A stretch of 64,000 nucleotides of DNA from Massilia norwichensis (lineage in GTDB: Bacteria > Pseudomonadota > Gammaproteobacteria > Burkholderiales > Burkholderiaceae_D), in NCBI RefSeq assembly GCF_024753245.1, contig NZ_JANUGX010000005.1:1-64000 (forward strand), in the 5' to 3' direction. Of the stretch, positions 44,368 through 54,405 are shown one piece after another. Position numbers and translations under genes: made by a program. The notes below the pieces were generated by a model, which was not told the DNA's origin, searched no databases, and saw only the letters and a program-made list of their open reading frames with translations. The first letter of the stretch is position 1, and each line of letters begins with the position of its first letter.

Positions 44368-45237
44368 ATGAAACGTGTCTTTCTTTTTCTCGCAACCAAC
44401 CTCGCCATTATGCTGGTGCTGGGCATCTCGGCGAGTCTGCTTGGCGTCAACCGCTACCTGACCGCCAACGGCCTGAACCTCGGCGCCCTGCTCGGCTTCG
44501 CGGCCCTGATGGGCTTTGGCGGCGCCTTCATCTCGCTGTGGATGTCGAAACCGCTGGCCAAGTGGTCGACCGGCGCCCGCGTGATCCAACAGCCGAGCAA
44601 CGCCACCGAAGTCTGGCTGATGAATACCGTCGCGGCGCAGGCCCAGCGCGCCGGCATCGCGATGCCGGAAGTGGCCGTCTATGATGGCGCGCCGAACGCC
44701 TTCGCGACCGGCGCGACCAAGAACGCCTCGCTGGTGGCGGTGTCGACCGGCCTGCTGCAGTCGATGACGCAGGAAGAAATCGAGGCCGTGCTGGCGCACG
44801 AGGTGGCCCACATCGCCAACGGCGACATGGTCACCCTGACCCTGATCCAGGGCGTGGTGAATACCTTCGTGGTGTTCCTGGCGCGCGTGGTGGCGTATGC
44901 CGTCGACAGCTTCATCCGCAAGGACGAAGAGTCCAGCGGTCCGGGCATCGCGTTCTACGTCACCTCGATCGTCTGCGACCTGCTGTTCGGCCTGCTGGCC
45001 AGCATCATCGTGGCCTGGTTCTCGCGTCAGCGCGAGTTCCGCGCCGACCGCGGCTCGGCCCAGATCATGGGCACCCCGCGTCCGATGATTGCCGCGCTGC
45101 GCCGTCTGGGCGGTATCGAACAGGGCGACCTGCCGAAGAACATGGCGGCCTCCGGCATCGCCGGCGGTGGTATGCTGTCGCTGTTCAGCACCCACCCGTC
45201 CTGCGAAGAGCGCATCGCAGCCCTGCAGCGCGCGTAA
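44368..45237 (+). CDS. htpX: Membrane zinc protease HtpX
   Basis: A 289-residue M48B peptidase. It has two N-terminal transmembrane helices, the zinc motif HEVAH at 144-148 and the downstream third ligand in [10 protein letters not shown]. Two more hydrophobic segments lie near residues 155-205. It degrades misfolded membrane proteins with FtsH and is often heat- or envelope-stress-induced. AGGGGTAAG precedes the ATG; no clear sigma-32 or Cpx motif was found. An AI-2E family gene follows 29 nt later. Confidence 0.96.
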   Translation: MKRVFLFLATNLAIMLVLGISASLLGVNRYLTANGLNLGALLGFAALMGFGGAFISLWMSKPLAKWSTGARVIQQPSNATEVWLMNTVAAQAQRAGIAMPEVAVYDGAPNAFATGATKNASLVAVSTGLLQSMTQEEIEAVLAHEVAHIANGDMVTLTLIQGVVNTFVVFLARVVAYAVDSFIRKDEESSGPGIAFYVTSIVCDLLFGLLASIIVAWFSRQREFRADRGSAQIMGTPRPMIAALRRLGGIEQGDLPKNMAASGIAGGGMLSLFSTHPSCEERIAALQRA

Positions 45238-45266
45238 GACGGACCCAGTAGGAGACCAGGGAACAC

Positions 45267-46343
45267 ATGCGGTATTCATTCGCGCAGTCCGCGCTGCCTG
45301 TACTGTTTGCGATCGGACTCGCGTTCGTGCTCCAGCACTTCCTGGGCTCGCTCGCCTGGGCCGGTCTGCTGGCGGTGATCACCTGGCCGCTGCACGAACG
45401 CCTGCTGCGCCGCGGCTGGCCGCGTCCGCTCAGCGCCGCGTTCCTGGTCCTCCTGCTGGTGGCCGCCTTTGCCGGCCCCTGCTTCCTGCTGCTGAATGCC
45501 CTGGGCAGCGAACTGGCGGGCGTGCAGCGCCTGCTGGCCCACCTCAACGACGCTGGGGTGCCGGTGCCGGCCTGGCTGACCAACCTGCCGATGGTGGCCG
45601 AGCCGGCCGTCAAATGGTGGAACGAGCACCTGGCCCAGCCGGGCGGCATCAGCAGCCTGGTGCGCAGCATCGTCGGCGACATGATGCCGCACCTGACCGG
45701 CGCCGCCCGCACCTGGGGCTCGATCATCCTGGCCAACGCGCTGTACCTGTTCCTGGCCCTGCTCACCCTGTTCATGCTCTACCTGCACGGCCCGTCCGTC
45801 GTGCGCCTGGTCGACCGCGCCGGCGAGCGCCTGGTGCCGGCCCACTATGCCACCCTGCGCCGGGTGTTCCCGCTGTCGGTGCGCGGCACCGCGCTGGGCC
45901 TGTGCTCGGTCGCCATCCTCGAAGGCGTGGTGCTCGGCGTCGCCTACGCCATCGCCGGGGCGCCGGCGCCGGCCCTGCTGGGCACCATCACCGGCTACCT
46001 GGCGCTGATCCCGGGCGGCGCGCCGCTGTCCTTCACCATGGTCTCGCTGCTGCTGCTGGGCCAGGGCCATTCGGGCGCCGCGCTGGGCCTGTTCTGCTGG
46101 GGCGCCGTCGAGCTGTTCATGGTCGACAAATTCATCCGTCCCAAGCTGATCGGCCAGCGCGTCAACCTGCCCTTCCTGGCCGTGCTGTTCGGCCTGCTCG
46201 GCGGCGTGTCGACGCTGGGCGTGATTGGTCTGTTCGTCGGCCCCTTCCTGATGGCGATCCTGTTCGGCTGGCTGCGCGGCGGCCGTGCGGACAATACCAC
46301 TGACCATACCAATCATTCCCTTACCGATCAGTCGCTTAGCTAA
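45267..46343 (+). CDS. AI-2E/PerM-family transporter (copy 2)
   Basis: A 358-residue polytopic membrane protein of the AI-2E family, clearly distant from copy 1. The N-terminal pair of helices, a periplasmic domain (residues about 85-145) and the C-terminal LLGTITGYLALIPGGAPLSF segment followed by VDKFIRPKLIGQRVNLP fit the family. AGGAG lies a little upstream of the ATG. Possibly co-transcribed with htpX; the substrate is unknown. Confidence 0.9.
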   Translation: MRYSFAQSALPVLFAIGLAFVLQHFLGSLAWAGLLAVITWPLHERLLRRGWPRPLSAAFLVLLLVAAFAGPCFLLLNALGSELAGVQRLLAHLNDAGVPVPAWLTNLPMVAEPAVKWWNEHLAQPGGISSLVRSIVGDMMPHLTGAARTWGSIILANALYLFLALLTLFMLYLHGPSVVRLVDRAGERLVPAHYATLRRVFPLSVRGTALGLCSVAILEGVVLGVAYAIAGAPAPALLGTITGYLALIPGGAPLSFTMVSLLLLGQGHSGAALGLFCWGAVELFMVDKFIRPKLIGQRVNLPFLAVLFGLLGGVSTLGVIGLFVGPFLMAILFGWLRGGRADNTTDHTNHSLTDQSLS

Positions 46344-46357
46344 AAGTTTCGCAGGAT

Positions 46358-46380
46358 TGGTTAATACCAGTTAAATACCT
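46358..46380. promoter_or_regulatory. Candidate GntR-type operator before the GlcNAc operon
   Basis: Two similar half-sites in direct repeat, TTAATACC (46361-46368) and TTAAATACC (46371-46379), lie just upstream of the -35. The 8-mer TAATACCA (46362-46369) recurs in inverse orientation in front of the GntR/UTRA regulator at 53.6 kb. Confidence 0.5.
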
Positions 46381-46381
46381 G

Positions 46382-46410
46382 TTGACAAGCTTAACAGCCG
46401 CTCCTATAGT
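46382..46410 (+). promoter_or_regulatory. Sigma-70 promoter of the GlcNAc operon
   Basis: TTGACA (46382-46387), 17-nt spacer, TATAGT (46405-46410): a perfect -35 and a five-of-six -10 at the ideal distance. The start codon at 46442 lies about 30 nt downstream. Confidence 0.8.
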
Positions 46411-46441
46411 GCCCTGACCTTTCCAGGCACAACGGACAACA

Positions 46442-47313
46442 ATGATCGACTTTCTGATAGGTGTCGACGGCGGCGGCACCGGCACGCGCGTGCGTCTCGC
46501 AGACAGCAAAGGCGCCGAAATCGCCCAGGGCGCCGGCGGCCCCTCCGGCCTCGGCCTGGGCATCGCCCGCGCCTGGACATCCGTGCAGGAGGCCGCCGGC
46601 CAGGCCTTCGCCGCCGCCGGCATCGCCCCGCCCCCGCTCGAGCGCATCGCGATCGGCCTCGGCCTGGCAGGCGTGCACAACAAGCAGTGGGCCGCCGAAT
46701 TCGTGGCCGCCAATCCCGGCTATGCGACGATCCGCCTCGAAACCGATGCCTTCACGACCCTGATGGGCGCGCATGGCGGCGCACCCGGCGCCATCGTCGC
46801 GATCGGCACCGGCAGCGTCGGCGAAGTGCTGCGCGCGGACGGCAGCCGGCAGGAAGTCGGCGGCTGGGGCTTCCCGGCCGGCGACGAAGCCAGCGGCGGC
46901 TGGATCGGCCTGCGCGCCATCGGCCACATCGAGCAGGTGCTGGACGGCCGCCGCGAGCGCAGCGCCTTCGCCGACGACCTCATCGCGGCTTGCGGCGGCG
47001 GGCGCGACGCGATCCAGGTCTGGCTCGGCCAGGCCACCCAGACCACCTACGCCAGCCTGGCCCCGCTGGTGCTGCGACATGGTAGCACTGAGGCCGCCGA
47101 TCCGGTGGCGCGCGCCATCCTGCTCGACGCCGGCAGCGAAGTCGCCGCCATCGCCCACGCGCTGGACCCCGAAAGCCGACTGCCGCTGGCCCTGTGCGGC
47201 GGCCTGGGCGCGGCCCTGCGCGACTTTTTACCCTCCGGCCTGCTGGCGCGCACCACCCCGCCGCAAGGCGATTCCGCAGCCGGCGCGCTGCGCATGATCA
47301 TGAAAGCGATCCA

Positions 47314-47317
<4 letters not shown>
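46442..47317 (+). CDS. N-acetylglucosamine kinase (BadF/BadG ATPase family)
   Basis: A 291-residue ASKHA-fold kinase. The phosphate-1 motif GVDGGGTGTRVRLAD starts near residue 7, the phosphate-2 GTGSVGEV near 122, and GGWGFPAGDEASGGWIG follows at about 140, typical of GlcNAc kinases. It phosphorylates free intracellular GlcNAc to GlcNAc-6-P. Presence of a kinase rather than a PTS suggests uptake of unphosphorylated sugar. Its TGA overlaps the nagA ATG. Confidence 0.9.
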
Positions 47318-48406
<1,089 letters not shown>

Positions 48407-48417
<11 letters not shown>

Positions 48418-49441
48418 CACCACCTCGCTGATGCTGGAAGAAGCCAGGTCCGCCGCCGCATGCGTCGCCCTGCAACTGTCGCAGGACGTCGAACGCTACG
48501 CGGAACTCGGCGCGCGCCTGCGCGCAGCCAGTTTCAACAACGTGGTGACGGTGGCGCGCGGCAGCTCCGACCACGCCTCGAACTACTTCGCCTACCTGAC
48601 CATGGCGCGCCTGGGCCGGCTGGTGACCTCGCTGCCGATGTCGCTGGTGACCCTGTACGACGCGCCGCTGCAGACCCAGGGCACGCTGGCGCTGTCGATC
48701 TCGCAGTCCGGCCAGAGCCCGGACGTGGTCGAGCCAATCCGCTACTTCCGCGACGGCGGCGCCACCACGGTGGCGCTGGTCAACGACATCGATTCGCCGC
48801 TGGCCCAGGCCGCCGAATGGGCGATGCCGCTGCATGCCGGCAAAGAAAAGTCCGTGGCCGCGACCAAGAGCTTCATCACCAGCCTGAGCGCCGGCGCGCG
48901 CCTGGTGGCCGAATGGCAGGGCGATGAAGAACTGAAAGCCGGCCTGCGCGCCCTGCCCGATGCCCTGGAAAACGCCGCCCGGGCCGACTGGTCGAAAGCG
49001 ATCGACATCCTGGCCCCGGCCCGCAACATCATGGTGGTCGGCCGCGGCATCAGCTTCCCGGTGGCGCTGGAATCCGCGCTGAAGTTCAAGGAGACCTCGG
49101 CCCTGCAGGCGGAAGCCTTCTCCGGCGCCGAGATCAAGCACGGCCCGATGGCGCTGATCGAAGACGGCTATCCGCTCTTGATCTTCGCAACCCGCGGCCC
49201 GGCCCAGGCCGGCCTGGTGGCGCTGGCCGAGGAGATGCGCGGGCGCGGTGCGCGCGTGCTGCTGGCGGCGCCGCAGGACGTCGCTAGCCGCGACCTCGAC
49301 CTGCCGGTGGCCGCCACGCCCGACCTCGACCCGATCGTCGCGATCCAGGCCTTCTATGTGATGGCGGCGCACCTGTCGAAGGCGCGCGGCATGAACCCGG
49401 ACCAGCCGCGCCATCTCAGCAAGGTAACTAAAACGAACTGA
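48407..49441 (+). CDS. nagB-II: SIS-domain glucosamine-6-phosphate deaminase (NagB-II type)
   Basis: A 344-residue protein of two SIS domains, without the glutaminase domain of GlmS. Motifs VARGSSDHASNYFAYL, SISQSGQSPDVVEP and the C-terminal SGAEIKHGPMALIEDG are those of GlmS-like deaminases (NagB-II), which turn GlcN-6-P into Fru-6-P and ammonia. The GTG at 48407 is chosen because GGAG lies 6 nt before it, inside the end of nagA. Confidence 0.9.
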
Positions 49442-49443
49442 GC

Positions 49444-50934
49444 ATGAACGATTACAGGAAACTCGCCGGCCAGCTGATCATGATCCGGCTGTTCGGCACC
49501 GAACTCGATGCGGACACCGCCGGCTTCATCCGCCAAAACGCGATCCGCGGCGCCTGCCTGTTCCGCCAGAACATGACGGACGCAGCACAGCTCACGCGCT
49601 TCAATGCCGACCTGCTCGACGCCATGGGCAGCCATGCGCTGATCGCGCTCGACCAGGAAGGCGGCGCCGTGGTGCGTTCGCTGTGGGTGCCGCCGCCGCC
49701 GTCGGCGATGGCGCTCGGCGCCGCCGACGACACCCAGCTGGCGCAGGAAGTCGGCGCCGCCGTCGCGCGCGCCGTGAAGTCTATGGGCTTCAACTGGAAC
49801 TTCGCGCCGGTGCTGGACCTGAACAACAACCCGCGCAATCCAGTCATCGCCGAGCGCTCCTTCGGCGCCGACCCGACCCGCGCAGCCGAACTGGCGCGGG
49901 CCTGGATGGACGGCAGCGAGCGCGAGGGCGTGGCCTGCTGCGTCAAGCACTTCCCGGGCCACGGCGACACCCACGTCGACTCGCACCGCGACCTGCCGAC
50001 CGTCGATAAAAGCCTGGCCGAGCTGGAGCGCTTCGAGTTCGCGCCCTTCCGCAGCGCCGCCCCGCATGCGCCGGCCGTGATGACCGCCCACATCGTCTAT
50101 CCGGCCCTGGATCCGCACAACCCGGCCACCATGTCGCGCGCCATCCTCACGGACCTGCTGCGTGACAAGATGGGCTACCAGGGCGTGATCATCACCGACG
50201 GCATGGACATGCACGCCATCGCCCACCGCTACAGCGCCGGCCAGGCCGCCGTCAACGCCCTGGTGGCGGGCGCCGACATGGTGATGGCGATCGGTTCGCG
50301 CGCGACCCAGGAAGAGACGCTGGATGCGATCGCCGCGGCGATCGAAGATGGTCGTCTGCCGCTGGCGGAGGTCGAGGCGCGTCTGGCCCGCCTCGACAAG
50401 CTGGCGCAAGCCCATCCGGCCGGCGGCGCGTCCTATTCCGCGCAAGCCGAAGCGGCCGACCGCGCGCTGATGGCACGTGCCTGGCAGCGTGCGCTCACTG
50501 CGCGCGGCAATCCGCAGCGCCCCGTCCCCGGCAGCCATGTGCGCCTGGTGGCGCGCCAGGACGTGGTCAGCGACGGCGTCTCGGAAGCCGGCGTGCCGGC
50601 GGCAAACATCGCCGCCTCGCTGGGCAAGCTCTACGAGGTCGAGCTGGTGACCTTTGCCGATCCGGAAAGCTTCGACTGGAGCGCGCTGCCGCAGGACGGC
50701 CGCTTCACGATGCTGGCCTCGACCTCGCGCCGCCGCTACGGCCCGCATGCGCGCGCCACCTGGCAGCCGGACCTGCACATCGCCCTGTGGAACCCTTATC
50801 AGGCGCTCGACTTCGCGGCGCCGGCCCTGATGACCTATGGCTTCGCGCCGCCGGCGCTGGCGGCCGTGAACGCCTGGCTGGCGGGCGAGATCGAAGCGCA
50901 AGGCCTGTGCCCCGTGCCCGGTTTTAGCTCTTAA
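49444..50934 (+). CDS. nagZ: Beta-N-acetylhexosaminidase (GH3, NagZ-like) with C-terminal extension
   Basis: A 496-residue cytosolic GH3 glycosidase. The signature KHFPGHGDTHVDSHRDLP (near residue 173) supplies the Asp/His pair, and ITDGMDMHAI (near 255) carries the nucleophile Asp. E. coli NagZ has about 340 residues; here a second C-terminal domain of about 150 residues is present, as in some two-domain relatives. Start is 2 nt after the deaminase stop. In this operon it likely releases GlcNAc from imported chito-oligosaccharides or muropeptides. Confidence 0.92.
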   Translation: MNDYRKLAGQLIMIRLFGTELDADTAGFIRQNAIRGACLFRQNMTDAAQLTRFNADLLDAMGSHALIALDQEGGAVVRSLWVPPPPSAMALGAADDTQLAQEVGAAVARAVKSMGFNWNFAPVLDLNNNPRNPVIAERSFGADPTRAAELARAWMDGSEREGVACCVKHFPGHGDTHVDSHRDLPTVDKSLAELERFEFAPFRSAAPHAPAVMTAHIVYPALDPHNPATMSRAILTDLLRDKMGYQGVIITDGMDMHAIAHRYSAGQAAVNALVAGADMVMAIGSRATQEETLDAIAAAIEDGRLPLAEVEARLARLDKLAQAHPAGGASYSAQAEAADRALMARAWQRALTARGNPQRPVPGSHVRLVARQDVVSDGVSEAGVPAANIAASLGKLYEVELVTFADPESFDWSALPQDGRFTMLASTSRRRYGPHARATWQPDLHIALWNPYQALDFAAPALMTYGFAPPALAAVNAWLAGEIEAQGLCPVPGFSS

Positions 50935-51082
50935 TCAATTGCCGTTGTGCAGGGGCGGTAACGCATTGTAACGTCGCGTTCGCCGCCGGCGCGGCTGCGG
51001 CACAATTGTCCGGCCCTCCCACGCGGTTTGTGGGAGAATGCACGCTTTGTCCGATTTAGTTATCAAAAGAAAAGGATTATTC

Positions 51083-52396
51083 ATGTCCCAATTCCGTTTT
51101 GCCCGCCTCGCCGTGATGCTGGCCGCTATCGGCCTGAACGCCGCCCCTGCCCTCATGCAAGGCGCCGTTGCGCAAGACAAGAACGCACAGGCCGCCGCCG
51201 CTGCCCAGCCGAAGCCGGACACGGTCCGCCCGGAATTGTTCAAGCTGCTCGACCCGGCCCAGGTCAAGCCGCTGATGGACGCGAAGAACTACGGCGAAGT
51301 GCAGAACCGCATCACCCAGGCCGAAGCCTTCCCGGACAAGAGCCCGTACGAAACCTACGTGCTGAACCGCATGAAGCTGTCGCTGGCCACCGCCAAGGGC
51401 GACGACCAGGGTTCGATCGCCGCGCTGGAAGCGATCGTCGCTTCGGACAAGCTGCCGGCAGCCGACAAGCCGCAATTCACCCAGGCCCTGGCCGGCATGT
51501 ACTACAACGCCAAGAACTACCCGAAGGCGATCGAGTGGTTCAAGCGCTTCCAGGCTGAAAACCCGAACTCGGACGCCGCCACCGGCCCGCTGGTCCGCTC
51601 CTACTACCTGAGCGGCGACTACGCGAACGCGATGAAACTGCTGCGTCCGCAACTGGAAGCCGCGCAACAGGCCGGCAAGACCCCGTCCTCGGAAGACCTG
51701 CGCCTGTACGCCTCGGCTGCGGTCAAGGTCAAGGACGATGCCGCCTACCAGTACGGCCTCGAGCAGCTGATCACCTACTACCCGAACGACGACGTCTGGA
51801 TGGACGCCATCTACCGCGGCGTGGTGCGTAAACCAGGCTTCAACGAAGCCAACTACCCCGACGTGCTGCGCCTCGAATTCGCGGCGGTCAAGGTGCTGAC
51901 CCCGGAGATGTACACCGAGCTGGCCGAGCTGGCCCTGAAGGACGGCTTCCCGACCGAAGCCAAGAAGGTCGTCGACGCCGGCTTCGCCGCAGGTGTCCTC
52001 GGCACCGGCAGCAATGCTGCCCAGCACCGCCAGCTGCGCGACCGCGCGACCAAGGAAGCCGCCAACGATGCCAAGAACATCGCATCGGGCGAAGCCTCGG
52101 CCGCCAAGTCGAAGACCGGCGCCGGCCTGGTCAACCTGGGTTGGGCCTACGTGACCATGGACCAGTTCGACAAGGGCATCCCGTTCATCGAACAGGGTAT
52201 CGCCAAGGGCGGCCTGAAGGTGCCTGACGAAGCCAAGCTGCGCCTGGGCCTGGCTTACCTGCGCGCCGGCCAGAAGGACAAGGCCATCTCCACCCTGCAG
52301 ACCGTGAAAGCGGGCGGCGGCCTGTCGGACATCGCCAGGTACGCCATCGTGCTGGCGAACCACCCGAATCCGGGCGGTAACAACACCAGCAAATAA
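51083..52396 (+). CDS. Exported tetratricopeptide-repeat protein
   Basis: A 437-residue protein with a signal peptide (FARLAVMLAAIGLNAAPALMQGAVA region). TPR-like helical pairs include YYNAKNYPKAIEWFKRFQAENPNSD near residue 140 (in parts), a repeat near residue 225 and LGWAYVTMDQFDKGIPFIEQGI near residue 350. Probably periplasmic; the function cannot be specified. AAAGGA precedes the ATG. Its own terminator follows. Confidence 0.85.
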   Translation: MSQFRFARLAVMLAAIGLNAAPALMQGAVAQDKNAQAAAAAQPKPDTVRPELFKLLDPAQVKPLMDAKNYGEVQNRITQAEAFPDKSPYETYVLNRMKLSLATAKGDDQGSIAALEAIVASDKLPAADKPQFTQALAGMYYNAKNYPKAIEWFKRFQAENPNSDAATGPLVRSYYLSGDYANAMKLLRPQLEAAQQAGKTPSSEDLRLYASAAVKVKDDAAYQYGLEQLITYYPNDDVWMDAIYRGVVRKPGFNEANYPDVLRLEFAAVKVLTPEMYTELAELALKDGFPTEAKKVVDAGFAAGVLGTGSNAAQHRQLRDRATKEAANDAKNIASGEASAAKSKTGAGLVNLGWAYVTMDQFDKGIPFIEQGIAKGGLKVPDEAKLRLGLAYLRAGQKDKAISTLQTVKAGGGLSDIARYAIVLANHPNPGGNNTSK

Positions 52397-52427
52397 CAGC
52401 AAGTAAGCTGCTTCGGCAGTTCTTGAG

Positions 52428-52464
52428 AGGCGGTGCGGTCCTGCAAAGGCGCACCGCCTTTTTC
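52428..52464 (+). terminator. Rho-independent terminator after TPR gene
   Basis: AGGCGGTGCG and CGCACCGCCT form a 10-bp stem, loop 12 nt, then TTTTTC. Confidence 0.9.
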
Positions 52465-52543
52465 TTTGCTCGGTTAGCTGGCGAACCGGCTTGATCCTTT
52501 GTCCAGGACATAATCCTACGGATCGCATCCGACAGGACCGGCC

Positions 52544-53611
52544 ATGACCATCGTACGCAAGGGGCAAGCGCCCGCCAAGCTCGACCGTAACGAATTCCGC
52601 CTGCGCTTCTCGCGCAACTTCTTCGACCCCGCGTACGAGAACGTCGGCCACGAACTGGCCGCGGTCGAGGAAGTCGCCTGGCAGGCCTACGTCAACTCGC
52701 ACAAGGCGCCGGTGACGGTGAAGGCCGGCCCCGGCTTCGCCGACCCCGACTACGACCTCTCGGTCGAGTGGAAAGAAGCGCACGACCGCCTGCTCGCCGC
52801 CGAAGCCAAGCAGAAGGACCGCAACACGCTCAGCCGCATCCTGCTGATCAACGGCGCCGCGCGCAACGACGGCAGCTGTCCAAGCGAGATCTCGAAGACC
52901 TGGCGCCTGACCAAGATGTGCGAAGAGGTGCTGCTGGCCGAGGGCTTCGACACCGACGTGCTCGATCTCTCCCTGCTGATCTCGGACTACGACCGCCACA
53001 TCCATCCCTGCAAGGCCTGCGTGTCGACCGCGATGCCGCTCTGCCACTGGCCTTGCAGCTGCTACCCGAACCACTCGCTGCACCAGAACAACGACTGGAT
53101 GAACGAGATCTACGAGAAGTGGGTGGCGGCGCACGGGATCATCATCCTGACCCCGGTCTACTGGTACCAGGCGCCGGCCGTGCTGAAGCTGATGATCGAC
53201 CGCCTGGTCTGCGCCGACGGCGGCAATGCCGACCCCAGCTCGACCCATGGCAAGGAAGCCGAAGAAGCCAAGGCGCTGGAAAAGAACTGGGACTATCCGA
53301 AGCACCTGGCCGGCCGCGCCTACGGGCTGGTGGTGCATGGCGACGTCGCCGGCATCGAAGGCACCCGGCGCTCGCTGTCGGACTGGCTGGACTGGATGGG
53401 CCTGATCTCCGCCAGCCCGACCTCCCAGCTCGACCGCTTCGTCGGTTATTACGAATCCTATGCCGACAGCCACGACACGCTGGACCGCGACACCGCCTTC
53501 CAGGAAGAGGTGCGCAACGTCGCGCGCTCGGTCGGCACGGCGGTGCGCGACATCCGTTCCGGCAAGCTGATACAGCCGAGCCGGGGCACCAGCAACCCAC
53601 GCCCAAAATAA
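52544..53611 (+). CDS. Flavodoxin-fold NAD(P)H-dependent reductase with Cys cluster
   Basis: A 355-residue protein with an N-terminal extension of about 95 residues and a flavodoxin/NADPH-dependent FMN reductase domain starting at RILLINGAARNDGSCPSEIS (near residue 98). A dense set of Cys, 156, 159, 167, 171 and 173, interrupts the second flavin-binding strand region and could bind an iron-sulfur cluster or zinc, as in iron-sulfur flavoproteins. TPVYWYQAP is the FMN-loop after the third strand. Substrate unknown. Confidence 0.85.
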   Translation: MTIVRKGQAPAKLDRNEFRLRFSRNFFDPAYENVGHELAAVEEVAWQAYVNSHKAPVTVKAGPGFADPDYDLSVEWKEAHDRLLAAEAKQKDRNTLSRILLINGAARNDGSCPSEISKTWRLTKMCEEVLLAEGFDTDVLDLSLLISDYDRHIHPCKACVSTAMPLCHWPCSCYPNHSLHQNNDWMNEIYEKWVAAHGIIILTPVYWYQAPAVLKLMIDRLVCADGGNADPSSTHGKEAEEAKALEKNWDYPKHLAGRAYGLVVHGDVAGIEGTRRSLSDWLDWMGLISASPTSQLDRFVGYYESYADSHDTLDRDTAFQEEVRNVARSVGTAVRDIRSGKLIQPSRGTSNPRPK

Positions 53612-53622
53612 GCGGCCTTTTT

Positions 53623-53658
53623 TGGTATTATCGGCGGATTACATATAAATATCCGCCG
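53623..53658. promoter_or_regulatory. Inverted repeat and shared half-site before the GntR regulator
   Basis: TGGTATTA (53623-53630) is the exact inverse of TAATACCA upstream of the GlcNAc operon. Next to it, CGGCGGAT (53632-53639) and ATCCGCCG (53651-53658) form an 8-bp inverted repeat with an 11-nt AT-rich spacer that ends 1 nt before the ATG. No other Shine-Dalgarno is seen, so a hairpin here could affect translation. Possibly an autoregulatory site. Confidence 0.5.
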
Positions 53659-53659
53659 C

Positions 53660-54400
53660 ATGTCCACTCTCGCGCAGTTGATGCACCACCTCTCCGCCAC
53701 CAGCAACCTGCCGCTCTACCAGCAGTTGCAACGCGCCCTGCGCGAGGCGATCGACCGCGGCATCTACGGCCCGGCCGAAGCCCTGCCGGCGGAGCGCCAG
53801 CTCGCGTCCGAGCTCGACATCTCGCGCATCACCGTGCGCAAGGCGATCGACGGCCTGGTCGAAGAAGGTTTGCTGGTGCGCCGCCCGGGCTCGGGCAATT
53901 TCATCAACACGCGCATCGAAAAGAACTTCGCCAAGCTGACCTCCTTTTCCGAAGACATGCGCTCGCGCGGCCGCACCCCGCGCAGCGTCTGGCTCAAGCG
54001 TTCGGAAGGCACCGTGACGCCGGAAGAAGCGCTGCGCCTGCGCCTGTCGCCGGGCGCGGCGGTGTACCGCTTCCACCGCATCCGCTACGCCGACGACATG
54101 CCGATGTGCCTCGAATACGCGACCATCGCCGCCTCCGCCCTGCCCTCGCTGGACGCCGTCGACACCTCGATGTACGAGGCGCTGGAAGCGGCCGGCAAAC
54201 GCCCGGTGCGCGCGCTGCAGCGGCTGTCGGCGCTGCTGCTGAACGCCGAGCAGGCCAAGCTGCTGCAATCGAAGGAAGGCGATGCCGGCCTGTGCGTGGA
54301 GCGGCTGGGCTTTCTGCCGGATGGGCAGGCGATCGAATTCTGCCGCTCCTACTTCCGCGGCGACATGTACGACTTCGTGGCCGAGCTGAGCGCGGCCTGA
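53660..54400 (+). CDS. GntR-family regulator (HutC/UTRA type)
   Basis: A 246-residue regulator. The winged helix-turn-helix (residues about 12-77) has LPLYQQLQRALREAI, LPAERQLASELDISRITVRKAI (in parts) and the wing VRRPGSGNFI. A UTRA ligand-binding domain (residues about 95-240) follows with the RLRLSPGAAVYRFHRIRYADD segment. In several proteobacteria such regulators (NagQ/NagR type) sense GlcN-6-P or GlcNAc-6-P. It likely controls the GlcNAc operon 6 kb away, given a shared half-site; that is inference. An alpha/beta hydrolase gene starts 5 nt after it. Confidence 0.9.
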   Translation: MSTLAQLMHHLSATSNLPLYQQLQRALREAIDRGIYGPAEALPAERQLASELDISRITVRKAIDGLVEEGLLVRRPGSGNFINTRIEKNFAKLTSFSEDMRSRGRTPRSVWLKRSEGTVTPEEALRLRLSPGAAVYRFHRIRYADDMPMCLEYATIAASALPSLDAVDTSMYEALEAAGKRPVRALQRLSALLLNAEQAKLLQSKEGDAGLCVERLGFLPDGQAIEFCRSYFRGDMYDFVAELSAA

Positions 54401-54405
54401 TCCGC

